A stretch of DNA of 64,000 bases from an uncultured Verrucomicrobiota bacterium (GCA_903869675.1 CAIQAB010000019.1:17027-81026); one strand, 5' to 3'; positions 8,701 through 19,842 are shown, numbered from the stretch's first letter. A program made the numbers and translations. The notes: generated by a model from the sequence alone, not told the origin.

Positions 8701-9392
8701 GCGCCCGACGGCATCGGCTCGGCCGCGACGACCTCCACCGTCTCGCCCGCCATCCGCCAGCGCAGATTCCAGCCCGCGATAGTCATGCCATAAACCCGCC
8801 CGGCATCCGCCGCCTGATAGGCGGGCTGCAAATCGAGGGCGAGCAACTCGCGCGCGAGGACCGCCACCTCCTCCGGCAACACCGCGGCAATAGCCGGGGG
8901 AATGTATATCTGCCCGGCGGAGCGCACCCCCGGTGCAGCCTGGGCCCAGTCCGCGCGGGCCTCGGGCTGGGCCTCGCAGTAAGGCAGATAGGGCTTCACA
9001 TCGTAGACGGGCGTCCCGTCCACGCAGTCGATCCCGGCTACGCGCAAGACCCCCGGCTCCACCGCGAGCAAACGCACCAACGAGAGCCCGAGGCCGTTGG
9101 GCCGGAGCGGCGAACGCGAGGCAAAGACCCCCACCCGCTCGTTGCCGCCCAGCCGCGGCGGACGCACCGTCGCGGCGCCGTCCCACGGCGGGTTTTTATG
9201 GAACCCCGTCACCAGCCAAAGGTGCGAAAAAGCCTCGATGCCTCGCGTGAAATCAGGCGCGGAAAACTCCGGTAAAAACTCCACCCGCCCCTCGGCGGCG
9301 GGCACGAGGCCCGACTGGCGCGGCACGCCAAACTTTTCCGCAAACGGCGTGCGGAGGAGGGCAACGGGCCGGAGAGAGGGAGGAGTAACCAC
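8697..9392 (-). CDS. trmO: tRNA m6t6A37 methyltransferase TrmO (TsaA/YaeB)
   Basis: About 231 residues. The core shows the TsaA-family signatures: FAEKFGVPRQSGLVP, EAFSHLWLVTGFH, GGNERVGVFASRSPLRPNGL and DGTPVYDVKPYLPY. The family N6-methylates t6A37 in tRNA-Thr using SAM. No ATG is available at the N-terminus. GTG at 9390-9392 is chosen because it lies about nine codons before the conserved VALLRTPF strand; a second in-frame GTG at 9399-9401 is an alternative. Both lie in a CACGAAG-type repeat (9386-9411), so the true start is uncertain. The stop overlaps the convergent cls stop. Confidence 0.88.
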   Translation of the reverse strand: MVTPPSLRPVALLRTPFAEKFGVPRQSGLVPAAEGRVEFLPEFSAPDFTRGIEAFSHLWLVTGFHKNPPWDGAATVRPPRLGGNERVGVFASRSPLRPNGLGLSLVRLLAVEPGVLRVAGIDCVDGTPVYDVKPYLPYCEAQPEARADWAQAAPGVRSAGQIYIPPAIAAVLPEEVAVLARELLALDLQPAYQAADAGRVYGMTIAGWNLRWRMAGETVEVVAAEPMPSGA

Positions 9393-9411
9393 GAAGGGCA
9401 CGAAGACACGA
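9386..9411. repeat. CACGAAG-type short tandem repeat at the trmO start
   Basis: Three near-copies of ACGAAGRSC in a row (ACGAAGGGC, ACGAAGACA, ACGAAGCCG) overlap the putative GTG starts of trmO. Related GCGAAGRC arrays occur at 10926-11013 and 42888-42917. Such arrays are not coding here. Confidence 0.55.
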
Positions 9412-9468
9412 AGCCGGCCAAAATACGAGGCCCGGAACCTTCGAGCGCTTCGGAGTGAACGACACGCC

Positions 9469-10908
9469 TCAGCCCTTGGCCGCGAGGACGTGGAAGTTGG
9501 CCATGCTGATGCCGCTGAGCATGGCGCCCACGATACCGAGGAAACCCTGGTCGGTGCCGGCGAGGTAGACGTTGGCGAGCGGCGTGCGGCCGTCGCGGAT
9601 TTTAACCGGCGACCCATAAATGGCGCCGCCGAGGTGGCCGGTGAACTTGGTGATGGTGCGCGGCGTGAACATGTCCGTCGCCACCGTGGCCCGGCCCAGC
9701 GCGTCCGGGGCCGGCAAGGGCGGCAAAAACCGCAGGGCGCTGCGCTGGATCTCGCCATACCAACGCTGTTTCTCCGCCTGGTAGGCCGCCTCCTCGGGCA
9801 GGCTCGTCCAGTGGTCGTAGTTAGCGAGGCAGGTGCAGCGAAAAAGACCTTCGGCGAGGTCCGCGCCGTCCGGGTAGGCGAAGTTGTTGGGCAGGCAAAT
9901 GACGCCGCTGCGGGCATCCACCGGACCGGCGGTTTGCTCGTAGGCAAAGCGCGCGGAGTCGTTGAAAAACACGATGGTGTCATCCGCCCAACCCAGCTTG
10001 GCGGGCGGGCGGTTGAGCACGGTAATCGTCTCGCAATAGCTCAGCCGTCCGACGGGGTGGGCCGCACCCGGCACCGTGGCCTCGACGCCCAGGCGTTCCG
10101 TCTCGGCCGCCCCGATGGTGCTGAGGACATGCGTGGCCGTGACCTCGGTGCCGTCATCGAGCACGAGCCGGTCGGCGCGGCCGGCGGAGGAGACAATCCG
10201 CCGCACGCCGCACTTCATCCGGCGCTCGCCGCCGGCCTGGCGGTATTTCTCCAGCAGCACGCGCAGGATAACGCGCACGCCGTCAAGCGGGCGGGCGAAG
10301 CCCTCGAGGAAGAGCGCCTTGAACATGATCACGAACTGGCCGAACTCCATGTCCCGCTCGGTGGCGCTGCCGTAATACATCACCGGGCAAAACAACATGT
10401 CCTCCAGCAGGGGATCGGTGACGTGCCGCCGCACCAAGGCGCGGGCGCTCTCGGGCTTGGCGTCGAGCGAGACGTCGTCGTAAGCACGCACGAGGGCCAC
10501 CAAGGCGCGGAAACCGTCGATCTGGGCGGGGAATTTTTGCGCAACCTCGGCTTCGAGGACGGCGAAGTCGTTGGTAAAGGTCAGCGAGGTCTCGCCGGCC
10601 GGGCCGAAGGCGATGCGGGAGCGTTTCTGGGGATGGAGGGCGAACTCGTCGCGGTCGATGCGGAGCTGGCGGAGGAGTTTGCCGAGAGGGGTGCCCTTGG
10701 TGCCGGGCGGCACCCAGTTGGTCATGGCGTGGAGGCCGACGTCGTATTTGCGGCCGTCGATCGCGTAGAAGGAATTGAGCCCGCCGACGGCGTTGTGGCG
10801 CTCGAAGATGCACACGCGCTTGCCGAAGTGCGCGAGCCGGATGCCGGCGGCGAGCCCGGCCATGCCAGCCCCGATGATGGCGACGTCGTAGTGCGAGGAG
10901 GTGTTCAC
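9469..10908 (-). CDS. phytoene desaturase/retinol-saturase-like FAD-dependent oxidoreductase
   Basis: 479 residues from a GTG at 10906-10908. The frame is open further upstream but that stretch is the inverted repeat at 10926-11013, so it is excluded; a TTG two codons earlier is another option. The N-terminus is a dinucleotide-binding fold (YDVAIIGAGMAGLAAGIRL, then an acidic residue and GGLNSF), typical of the CrtI/retinol-saturase family. The C-terminus has the FAD-capping motif VYLAGTDQGFLGIVGAM. The family desaturates, saturates or isomerises polyenes. The neighbours immediately upstream encode a discrete ACP and a FabF-like ketosynthase, so an acyl or polyene chain bound to that ACP is a plausible substrate. 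Carotenoid phytoene is not supported by context. Confidence 0.82.
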   Translation of the reverse strand: MNTSSHYDVAIIGAGMAGLAAGIRLAHFGKRVCIFERHNAVGGLNSFYAIDGRKYDVGLHAMTNWVPPGTKGTPLGKLLRQLRIDRDEFALHPQKRSRIAFGPAGETSLTFTNDFAVLEAEVAQKFPAQIDGFRALVALVRAYDDVSLDAKPESARALVRRHVTDPLLEDMLFCPVMYYGSATERDMEFGQFVIMFKALFLEGFARPLDGVRVILRVLLEKYRQAGGERRMKCGVRRIVSSAGRADRLVLDDGTEVTATHVLSTIGAAETERLGVEATVPGAAHPVGRLSYCETITVLNRPPAKLGWADDTIVFFNDSARFAYEQTAGPVDARSGVICLPNNFAYPDGADLAEGLFRCTCLANYDHWTSLPEEAAYQAEKQRWYGEIQRSALRFLPPLPAPDALGRATVATDMFTPRTITKFTGHLGGAIYGSPVKIRDGRTPLANVYLAGTDQGFLGIVGAMLSGISMANFHVLAAKG

Positions 10909-10925
10909 GATCAAGAAAACCGATT

Positions 10926-11013
10926 GAAAGCGCGAAGACGCGAAGGCGGAAAGTTCAGACCGAAAAGACCGGCTTGTTTTCCGACCTTTGCGCCTTCGCG
11001 TCTTTGCGCTTCC
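10926..11013. repeat. long inverted repeat of GCGAAG units
   Basis: Arms of 28 bp at 10926-10953 and 10986-11013 match at 25 of 28 positions as inverted copies. Each arm is built of GCGAAGAC/GCGAAGGC units. They flank a 32-bp centre in the gap between the ACP gene and the oxidoreductase, just beyond the ACP terminator. A long stem-loop would form in RNA from either strand. Confidence 0.8.
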
Positions 11014-11018
11014 ATAAT

Positions 11019-11046
11019 AAAAAAGGCCCGACACGAGGCCGGGCCG
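11019..11046 (-). terminator. intrinsic terminator after the ACP gene
   Basis: On the minus strand GGCCCG and CGGGCC form a GC-rich stem with a 9-nt loop, followed by six T residues. It lies 25 bp after the ACP stop and may limit read-through into the oxidoreductase gene. Confidence 0.7.
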
Positions 11047-11070
11047 GAAGCAGGAACGGGGTCGCGGGGC

Positions 11071-11328
11071 TTACTTGCCCAGCGCCTCGAACTTCGGGGT
11101 GAGGTAGTCGGCGCAACTGTCGAGCGAGGCGAGGTGGATGTAATCCGCCTCGGGCACCTCGATGCCGTGCTGCTTGCGGAGCTCCATGACGATATCAAGG
11201 AAGTCCATGCTATCCAGCTGCATCTGATCACGGAGCCGGACTTCCGGCTTCAAGTTGGAGAGATCCTCGTCCGGGGCGATGTCGGCGATGATATCGAGGA
11301 CGATTTGCTTGCAGGCGTCTTTGGTCAT
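11071..11328 (-). CDS. acyl carrier protein
   Basis: 85 residues, acidic, four-helix ACP fold. The phosphopantetheine attachment motif is LDSMDFLDIV with the acceptor Ser at residue 40. It sits 30 bp downstream of a ketosynthase gene and upstream of a desaturase-like oxidoreductase rather than in a fabD-fabG-acpP cluster. It is therefore more likely a pathway-specific carrier than the housekeeping AcpP, although the latter cannot be excluded from the window. Confidence 0.93.
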   Translation of the reverse strand: MTKDACKQIVLDIIADIAPDEDLSNLKPEVRLRDQMQLDSMDFLDIVMELRKQHGIEVPEADYIHLASLDSCADYLTPKFEALGK

Positions 11329-11358
11329 GAGAGTCGAAACGGGAGTAAAGAGTCGGGA

Positions 11359-12603
11359 TTAGGCAACAAAGCGCTTCACAATCAACGTGGAATTAATGCC
11401 CAGCATGCCGAAGGAGTTGTTCAAAATGGCCTCCACCCTGGCCACTTTCCGCGGCTGGTTGAGCACGAGGCCGTCGATGGCGCAGAGCGGATCGAGGTCA
11501 TCGACGTTGATGGTGGGGTGCACCACGAGGTCGTCGAAGCTGGGCAGGTTGCCCGCCAGTTCGAGCGCACCGGCGGCGCCCATGCAGTGGCCGATGTAGC
11601 TCTTGGTGTTGTTGATATTCGTCTCCGGGCAGCCCGCGCCGAAGACGGCGCGGATGGCCTCGCACTCCTGAATATCGCCCTGCGGGGTGGCGGTGGCGTG
11701 GGTGTTGACGATGTGAATATCGGCGGCGGCGAGCTTCGCGTTGACCAAGGCCTTGCGCACGCACTCGGCCTGGCGGCCGGGGTTGGGGAGGACGTAGTCG
11801 GAGGCGTCGCTATTCACGCAATAGCCGGCGATCTCGCCGTAGATCTTGGCGCCGCGGGCGAGGGCGTCGTCTAGACGCTCAAGGGTGTAAATGCAGCCTC
11901 CCTCGGAAACCACGATCCCGTTGCGGCCCTTGTCGAAGGGGCGGGAGGCTTTTTTCGGGTCGGCGTGAGTGGCGAGCGCCCCCTGGGACTTGAAGCCGGC
12001 GAAGATGCCGAAGGTGTGGATCGACTCGCTGACGCCGCCGCAAAAGGCGAGATCGACCTCGCCGAGGCGCAGCATTTGGGCGGCGTGGATGAGGCCGACA
12101 TTACCCGCCGCGCAGGCCGCGCCGATGGTGTAGGCCGGGCCGGTGATCCCAAGGGCGAGGGAGATCTCGCCGGCGGGGTTGTTGGCGACCGTGCGGGGGT
12201 TGTGGTAGTGCGACCAATACTTGGTGTCGTAATTAAACTTCGAGATGGCGTAGATCTCGTTCTCGGTCTCGACGTTGCCGTGCTCGGTGCAGCCCAGGTA
12301 AATGCCCACGCGGTCCTTGGGGACGGAGTCGAAGGCCAGCCCGCTGTCTTTCAGTGCCTCGTGGGCGCAGTAGATCGAGATGGACCCGGCGCGGGTGCCC
12401 ACGCGGAGGCCCTTGCGGGTCTGGTAGCGGAGAGGGTCGTAGTGGCAGACGCCCGCGATCAGACGGCCCATGTAGCGCACGTCGAAGGGCTCCACTCCGG
12501 CCACGCCGGCGAGCAGGTTTTGGCGGAATTCGGACAGGGAATTACCGTTCGGCGCGGTGAGGCCGATGCCAGTGATAACGATGCGTGCGGGCTGAAACGA
12601 CAT
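11359..12603 (-). CDS. beta-ketoacyl-ACP synthase (FabF/KAS II-like)
   Basis: 414 residues from the ATG at 12601-12603; the open frame continues upstream over galE and is discarded. The thiolase-fold catalytic triad is complete: Cys164 in GAACAAGNVG, His302 in VNTHATATPQGD and His339 in YIGHCMGAAGALE, at almost the same positions as in FabF. It condenses malonyl-ACP with an acyl-ACP. The ACP gene follows after 30 bp and a CrtI-like oxidoreductase lies beyond, making a three-gene module. No ketoreductase, dehydratase or acyltransferase is in the immediate neighbourhood, so the module must borrow those activities or the rest lies elsewhere. Confidence 0.92.
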   Translation of the reverse strand: MSFQPARIVITGIGLTAPNGNSLSEFRQNLLAGVAGVEPFDVRYMGRLIAGVCHYDPLRYQTRKGLRVGTRAGSISIYCAHEALKDSGLAFDSVPKDRVGIYLGCTEHGNVETENEIYAISKFNYDTKYWSHYHNPRTVANNPAGEISLALGITGPAYTIGAACAAGNVGLIHAAQMLRLGEVDLAFCGGVSESIHTFGIFAGFKSQGALATHADPKKASRPFDKGRNGIVVSEGGCIYTLERLDDALARGAKIYGEIAGYCVNSDASDYVLPNPGRQAECVRKALVNAKLAAADIHIVNTHATATPQGDIQECEAIRAVFGAGCPETNINNTKSYIGHCMGAAGALELAGNLPSFDDLVVHPTINVDDLDPLCAIDGLVLNQPRKVARVEAILNNSFGMLGINSTLIVKRFVA

Positions 12604-12705
12604 GCGGAAGGTGAAAGCGCTAGCCAAGGCGGGCGAGTTGGCAATACAAGCCTCGCTCCGTTTTTCACCCAGTCTTTTGCTCAGCCCCCTGTCCAACACT
12701 CTACC

Positions 12706-13704
12706 ATGAACGTTCTCGTCGTCGGAGGCGCCGGTTATATCGGCTCCCACTGTGTCCGCCAATTGATCGCCGCCGGTCACCAACCCGTCGTGCTCGACAA
12801 CCTGGTTTTCGGCTACCGCAAGGCCGTGCCCGCCGACGTGCCCTTCTACTCGGTCAACCTCGGCAACGAGTCCGAGGTCGGCAAAATCATCAAGAAGGAG
12901 AAGATCCAGCTCGTCATGCACTTCGCCGCCTACGCCTACGTCGGCGAGAGCGTCACCGACCCGTTGAAATACTACTTCAACAACGTCGCCGCCACCCTGC
13001 ACCTCCTGCGCTGCATGCTAGGCTGCGGGGTGAAGAAATTCGTTTTCTCCTCCACCTGCGCCACCTACGGCGTGCCGGAGAAGATGCCGCTGGTCGAGAG
13101 CATGCCCCAGGCCCCGATCAACCCCTACGGCCAGACGAAGCTGGATATTGAAAACGCGTTGAAGGCCTTTGCCCAGGCTTACGGGCTGAGCTTTGCCGCC
13201 TTCCGTTATTTCAACGCCGCCGGAGCGGCCGAGGATGGCACCATCGGCGAGTGCCACGACCCCGAGACCCACCTGATCCCGCTGGCGATCGACGCCGCCA
13301 CCGGCAAACGCCCCCCGCTCAATGTCTTCGGCACCGACTACCCCACCCCGGACGGCACCTGCCTGCGCGACTACGTGCATGTGGACGATCTCAGCCGCGC
13401 CCACATCGCGGTCTTCGACAAACTGGAGACGCCCGGCGCGCAGTTTTTCTACAACCTCGGCACCGGCACCCCGACCTCCGTGCTCGAAGTCATCCAGGCG
13501 GTCGAGAAGGTCACCGGGCTGAAAGTCCCTTACACCACCGCACCCCGCCGCGCCGGCGACCCGCCCGCGCTCTACGCCGACTCCGCCAAGGCCAAGACCG
13601 AGCTCAACTGGGAGCCCAAATACTCCGGCATCGAACCGATCGTCGCCACCGCGTGGCAATGGCACTCCAGCCACCCCGAGGGCTACGGCAAAAAGACGGG
13701 CTGA
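12706..13704 (+). CDS. galE: UDP-glucose 4-epimerase
   Basis: 332 residues from ATG 12706. The extended short-chain dehydrogenase fold has GGAGYIGSH at residues 7-15 (NAD binding). The active-site Ser/Thr stretch SSTCATYG is at 115-122 and the catalytic YGQTK has Tyr141 and Lys145. The downstream motifs FRYFNAAGA and YVHVDDL are GalE-typical. It interconverts UDP-glucose and UDP-galactose for envelope polysaccharide and galactose use. It diverges from the ketosynthase gene across 102 bp and ends in a strong bidirectional terminator shared with ndk. Confidence 0.95.
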   Translation: MNVLVVGGAGYIGSHCVRQLIAAGHQPVVLDNLVFGYRKAVPADVPFYSVNLGNESEVGKIIKKEKIQLVMHFAAYAYVGESVTDPLKYYFNNVAATLHLLRCMLGCGVKKFVFSSTCATYGVPEKMPLVESMPQAPINPYGQTKLDIENALKAFAQAYGLSFAAFRYFNAAGAAEDGTIGECHDPETHLIPLAIDAATGKRPPLNVFGTDYPTPDGTCLRDYVHVDDLSRAHIAVFDKLETPGAQFFYNLGTGTPTSVLEVIQAVEKVTGLKVPYTTAPRRAGDPPALYADSAKAKTELNWEPKYSGIEPIVATAWQWHSSHPEGYGKKTG

Positions 13705-13710
13705 TAAACA

Positions 13711-13743
13711 AAACGCCCGCCGGACAAAATCCGGCGGGCGTTT
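13711..13743. terminator. bidirectional terminator between galE and ndk
   Basis: A perfect 13-bp stem (AAACGCCCGCCGG/CCGGCGGGCGTTT) with a 7-nt loop has A residues on one side and T residues on the other. It can terminate galE on the plus strand and ndk on the minus strand. Confidence 0.92.
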
Positions 13744-13777
13744 GCCTTTACCGAGGCCCGACTGAGGGCCGGCTAGT

Positions 13778-14194
13778 TCAGGCGTAAACTTCTTCGGCGC
13801 GGAAAAAGCGCGCGATTTCGATGAGACCGTTTTCCTCGCTATCGGAGGCGTGGACGACGTTCTTCATCATCTCGGTGCCGAAGTCGCCACGGATGGTGCC
13901 CTTCGGGGCCTTGCGGGAGTCGGTCGGGCCGAGGAGGTCGCGCACCACGGCGACGGCATTTTCGCCGCGGAGGGCGAGCACGATCACCGGGCGGGAGCTC
14001 ATAAAAGCCTCGATCTCGGGATAGAACGGCTTGCTGGCCACGTGCGCGTAGTGCTCGCGCAGTTGGGCGGAAGTCAGGCGGGTCATCTTGCACCCGATGA
14101 TCTCAAAACCGGCTTTTTCAAAGCGGTCCACCACGTTGCCCACGTGCTTTTGCTCAAGGCAGTCGGGCTTACAAATAATGAGGGTTTTCTGCAT
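13778..14194 (-). CDS. ndk: nucleoside-diphosphate kinase
   Basis: 138 residues from ATG 14192-14194, the normal Ndk length. The N-terminus QKTLIICKPDCLEQ holds the conserved KPD. The active-site His115 lies in NVVHASDS, and the nucleotide-binding RPVIVLALRGENAV and GTIRGDFG stretches are intact. It balances NTP pools by phospho-His ping-pong transfer. It lies downstream of clpC but separated by a terminator, so it probably has its own promoter in 14195-14310. Confidence 0.96.
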   Translation of the reverse strand: MQKTLIICKPDCLEQKHVGNVVDRFEKAGFEIIGCKMTRLTSAQLREHYAHVASKPFYPEIEAFMSSRPVIVLALRGENAVAVVRDLLGPTDSRKAPKGTIRGDFGTEMMKNVVHASDSEENGLIEIARFFRAEEVYA

Positions 14195-14312
14195 AGAACC
14201 GCCGAACAAGAAGAACACGCGACCGAGTTGCAAAGCCTGATTTTGGGCCCATTCCCAAAATCCGGGGCGTGAAAAAGGCATCCAAACCAGTCTCGGTTTT
14301 AGGCCAGGCCCG

Positions 14313-14341
14313 CAAAAACGCCGCCCGTTGCCGGGCGGCGG
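14313..14341 (-). terminator. intrinsic terminator after clpC
   Basis: On the minus strand a perfect 9-bp GC stem (arms 14332-14340 and 14319-14327, 4-nt loop) is followed by five T residues, about 36 bp after the clpC stop. Confidence 0.85.
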
Positions 14342-14376
14342 AAACACCGGGTGAGTAACGAAAAGGAGGGCCGGGC

Positions 14377-16950
<2,574 letters not shown>

Positions 16951-17018
16951 AAAGTAATGATTTAAATGGGAGTAAATGGCTCCACGGCGCATCCGGCCAT
17001 CCGGCCCGGGCGGTGGAG

Positions 17019-18104
17019 TTATTCTTTCGTAGGTAAGCTATAATCAGGCCGGGCCACGACCGCAAATTCGTTACGGATTTTATCGGCACGGAGGGCGTCG
17101 CGCTGAACCGAATCGAGGTCGTGGCGGGCGGCGGCCTGGATGTGGCCGGGCTGGGCCTCGATGAGGAGGCGGTCGGTGACGGCGCGGATGGGCTCGGGGA
17201 AGAGGCCGAGGTCGATGCCGAGGCGAAGCAAGGACAGGAGGTTCATCGCCTCGCTGGAGCTGAGTTGGTGACAGTTTTGCAGGATGCCGTAGGCGCGGCC
17301 GATCTTGTCGAAGAGCTTGGGGGCGTCGGCCTCGATGAGTTTTTCGCGGGCGTTCAGCTCGTGCTCGATGATGGACTGGAGAACGCTGCCGAGGCGCTTG
17401 AGGATGGCGTCCTCGGATTCGCCGAGCGTCGTCTGGTTGGAAATCTGGAAAATACTGCCGGAGGCGTCCGAGCCCTCGCCGAAGAGGCCGCGCACGACCA
17501 TGCCGAGTTGGTTGACCGCGCGGACGACTTTTTCCATCTGGCCGGAGATGACCAGGGCGGGCAGGTGCATCATGGCCGAGGCGCGCATGCCGGTGCCGAG
17601 GTTGGTCGGGCAGGCGGTGAGGTAGCCGAGCTCGGGATCGAAGGCGTAGTCGAGGCGCTCCTCCAGCTCGGAGTCGAGGCCGTCGATCTGGTTCCACGCC
17701 TTCTTGAGCTGGAAGCCGGCGCGCAACACCTGGACGCGGAGGTGGTCCTCCTCGTTGATCATCACCGAGACGGTCTGGTCGCGGTTAATCACGAGCCCGC
17801 CGCCGTGTTTGGAGCCGGATAATTCGCGGGAGATGAGGTGACGCTCGACGAGGATCTGTTTCTGGAGGTCGGTGAGCTCGGCGACGGGCACATTGACCGA
17901 CCGGCGCATGGCGGCAGTGGCCCCGAGCGCCTCGCGGCAGCGGGCGAGCACCTCCTCGCGCTGGGCCTCGCGGCACCAGCCGGGGAAGGAGGCGCCGGCG
18001 AGGTTCCGCGCGAGGCGTATCCGCGTCATCAAGACGACGGCGCACTTGGAGCTAGCGGTATCGGTGAGCTCGCTCGGGTTGGCCAGAAGGGCGGCGACAG
18101 TCAT
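17019..18104 (-). CDS. mcsB: protein-arginine kinase McsB
   Basis: 361 residues with a phosphagen (guanidino) kinase catalytic domain. Visible signatures are TRIRLARNL (residues 27-35), NEEDH at 117-121 (catalytic Glu pair), and the Cys165-containing CPTNLGTGMRAS. McsB phosphorylates arginines on damaged proteins, marking them for ClpCP. It lies between mcsA (13 bp upstream) and clpC (68 bp downstream) on one strand, the same order as in Bacillota, but no ctsR repressor gene is present upstream. In this window it is the only kinase that fits the pArg system; no YwlE-type pArg phosphatase is seen. Confidence 0.93.
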   Translation of the reverse strand: MTVAALLANPSELTDTASSKCAVVLMTRIRLARNLAGASFPGWCREAQREEVLARCREALGATAAMRRSVNVPVAELTDLQKQILVERHLISRELSGSKHGGGLVINRDQTVSVMINEEDHLRVQVLRAGFQLKKAWNQIDGLDSELEERLDYAFDPELGYLTACPTNLGTGMRASAMMHLPALVISGQMEKVVRAVNQLGMVVRGLFGEGSDASGSIFQISNQTTLGESEDAILKRLGSVLQSIIEHELNAREKLIEADAPKLFDKIGRAYGILQNCHQLSSSEAMNLLSLLRLGIDLGLFPEPIRAVTDRLLIEAQPGHIQAAARHDLDSVQRDALRADKIRNEFAVVARPDYSLPTKE

Positions 18105-18116
18105 GGGCGGCGGGGA

Positions 18117-18653
18117 TCAGCGGCGGACGGGGCTGGGAGCAGGTGCGACGGGGGCGGGCTTGGCAGCGGCCCGGCGGGCCTCGGTGAGCTCATCACGGAG
18201 GCGGGCGGCCTCCTCGTAGCGCTCGGCCTTCACCGCGTCGGCGAGGCCGGCCTCCAGGCCGGCGACGCGCTCGAGCAAGGTGCGTCGCTCGAGGGCCTTG
18301 ACCGGGACCTTGCCGGCGTGGCGCACGCCCTTGTGCATGTTTTCCAACATGGGCGCGACCATGCCGGCAAAAGTGCGATAGCACCGGGGGCAGCCGAAAC
18401 GCCCGTGTTTCTTAAAATCGTTGGCGGTGAAGCCGCAACCCGGGCACTCACCGGCGGAGCCTGCCGCCGCCTCAGGAGACAGCGAGGCCTTGAGGAGCAG
18501 ATCGGCGAGGGAAAACCCGCCCGGATCGGTCACGCCCTTGGCTTGGGCGCAGGCCTCGCACAGGTCCACCTTGTGCATCTTGCTGTTGACGATCTGCGTG
18601 AGATGGACGGTCGCGGGCTTGCCGCAAAGGTCGCACTGGAGGGGACTGGCCAT
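18117..18653 (-). CDS. mcsA: McsA-like zinc/UVR-motif activator of McsB
   Basis: 178 residues from ATG 18651-18653. Four CxxC pairs are visible: C7/C10, C32/C35, C70/C73 and C88/C91, forming two zinc-binding modules. A C-terminal UVR-type helical hairpin follows (ERVAGLEAGLADAVKAERYE, around residues 130-160) and the tail is Pro/Ala-rich. McsA activates the arginine kinase McsB and bridges to ClpC. The gene ends 12 bp before mcsB. The upstream gap 18654-18906 should hold the operon promoter, but no clear CtsR- or HrcA-type operator could be read there. Confidence 0.92.
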   Translation of the reverse strand: MASPLQCDLCGKPATVHLTQIVNSKMHKVDLCEACAQAKGVTDPGGFSLADLLLKASLSPEAAAGSAGECPGCGFTANDFKKHGRFGCPRCYRTFAGMVAPMLENMHKGVRHAGKVPVKALERRTLLERVAGLEAGLADAVKAERYEEAARLRDELTEARRAAAKPAPVAPAPSPVRR

Positions 18654-18906
18654 GCTGTTAGATAAAAGGGGATCGGGAAAAACTCGAACGCCACGTGACA
18701 AAAAGGGGGCGTTGGAACCACGCAAGGTTTGCAAGGCTTATGCCAGCGTTATTTGCGACCAGCGGAAAACCGCCTTCGCCACGGGGGGGAAACGCCCCCG
18801 GTCAAGGGGTGCTTACGAACAAGGGGCGAGGGGCGGGCGCGCCAAGCCGTCGCGCCCCAGCCCGCGGCACCGGGACATTTCGTCCGCCCGGTGCCGGCGC
18901 GGGGCC

Positions 18907-19773
18907 TCAAAGCCGGGTGCCCTCGACCAGCACGCGACGGCGGAAAGCCTCGAGGATGCGGGCGGTGATCACACCGGGCTTGCCATCGCCGATCACGCGG
19001 CCGTCGAGCTTCACCACCGGGATAACCTCGGCGGCGGTGCCCGTGAGGAAACACTCATCCGCACACCAGACATCGTAGCGGGTCAGGTCGCCCTCGTGCA
19101 TCGGGATGCCGAGCTCTTTCGCGATGTCGAAAATGACCTCGCGGGTGATGCCCTTGAGCGCGCCTTGAGAGGCGGCGGGGGTGATGATCACGCCCTTGCG
19201 CACGACGAACAGGTTGTCGCCGGTGCACTCCGCGACGTAGCCCTGGTCGTTGAGCATGATGGCCTCAAGGCACCCGGCCTGGCGGGCCTCGATCTTGGCG
19301 AGGATGTTATTGAGGTAGTTGAGCGATTTGACGGTCGGGGGCAGCGCCGCCGGGCTGATGCGGCGGGTGGCCACGGTGCAGATATTCAAGCCGCTGGTGT
19401 AATGCTCGGCGGGATACAGCGCGATCTTCGCCGCGATGATAAAGATCGAGGGCCGGGGACAAAGCCAGGGCGAGAGCCCGAGGTCGCCCACGCCGCGGGT
19501 GACAACCAGGCGTATATAGCCATCCAACAAGCCGTTCTGGCGGCAGGTCTCCAGCGTGGCCTCGGCGATCTCGGCCCGCGACCAGGGCATTTCGAGCAGG
19601 AGGGCCTTGGCCGACATCTCCAGGCGCTCCAGATGCTCATCGAGGCGGAAAATATTGCCTTGGTAGAGGCGGATGCCCTCGAACACGCCGTCGCCATAAA
19701 GGAGGCCGTGATCGAAAACCGAAACTTTAGCGTCCGCCTGATCGACGAACTTCCCATCGAGATAGATCTTCAT
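18907..19773 (-). CDS. ilvE: branched-chain amino acid aminotransferase-type (PLP fold IV) enzyme
   Basis: 288 residues from ATG 19771-19773. The class IV PLP-aminotransferase fold is clear: VFDHGLLYGDGVFEGIR at 19-35, the PLP Lys149 in PPTVKSLNYLNNI, and C-terminal ECFLTGTAAEVIPV with the phosphate-binding TGTAAE. It converts Leu/Ile/Val to and from their 2-oxo acids. The short form (under 300 residues) overlaps in sequence with D-amino-acid aminotransferases, so the exact substrate is likely but not certain. It diverges from the prepilin gene across about 80 bp. Confidence 0.88.
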   Translation of the reverse strand: MKIYLDGKFVDQADAKVSVFDHGLLYGDGVFEGIRLYQGNIFRLDEHLERLEMSAKALLLEMPWSRAEIAEATLETCRQNGLLDGYIRLVVTRGVGDLGLSPWLCPRPSIFIIAAKIALYPAEHYTSGLNICTVATRRISPAALPPTVKSLNYLNNILAKIEARQAGCLEAIMLNDQGYVAECTGDNLFVVRKGVIITPAASQGALKGITREVIFDIAKELGIPMHEGDLTRYDVWCADECFLTGTAAEVIPVVKLDGRVIGDGKPGVITARILEAFRRRVLVEGTRL

Positions 19774-19835
19774 TCGGGCTGCATGCTTTGGGCTGACCTT
19801 AAAAATGTCGAGTCCGCGCCTAACTTTCTGCTTGT

Positions 19836-19842
19836 AAAGGAG
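19836..19842 (+). promoter_or_regulatory. strong Shine-Dalgarno ahead of a 9-codon leader ORF
   Basis: AAAGGAG lies 11 nt before ATG 19854 and 37 nt before the prepilin ATG 19880. Most starts in this window lack such a site, and its position fits the small leader ORF rather than the prepilin itself. Confidence 0.5.

Noticed and set aside
9097..11874. 925-codon plus-strand frame across trmO, the oxidoreductase, the ACP and the ketosynthase
   Set aside because: Crosses four recognisable minus-strand genes and two intergenic repeats; its translation has no family-like sequence.
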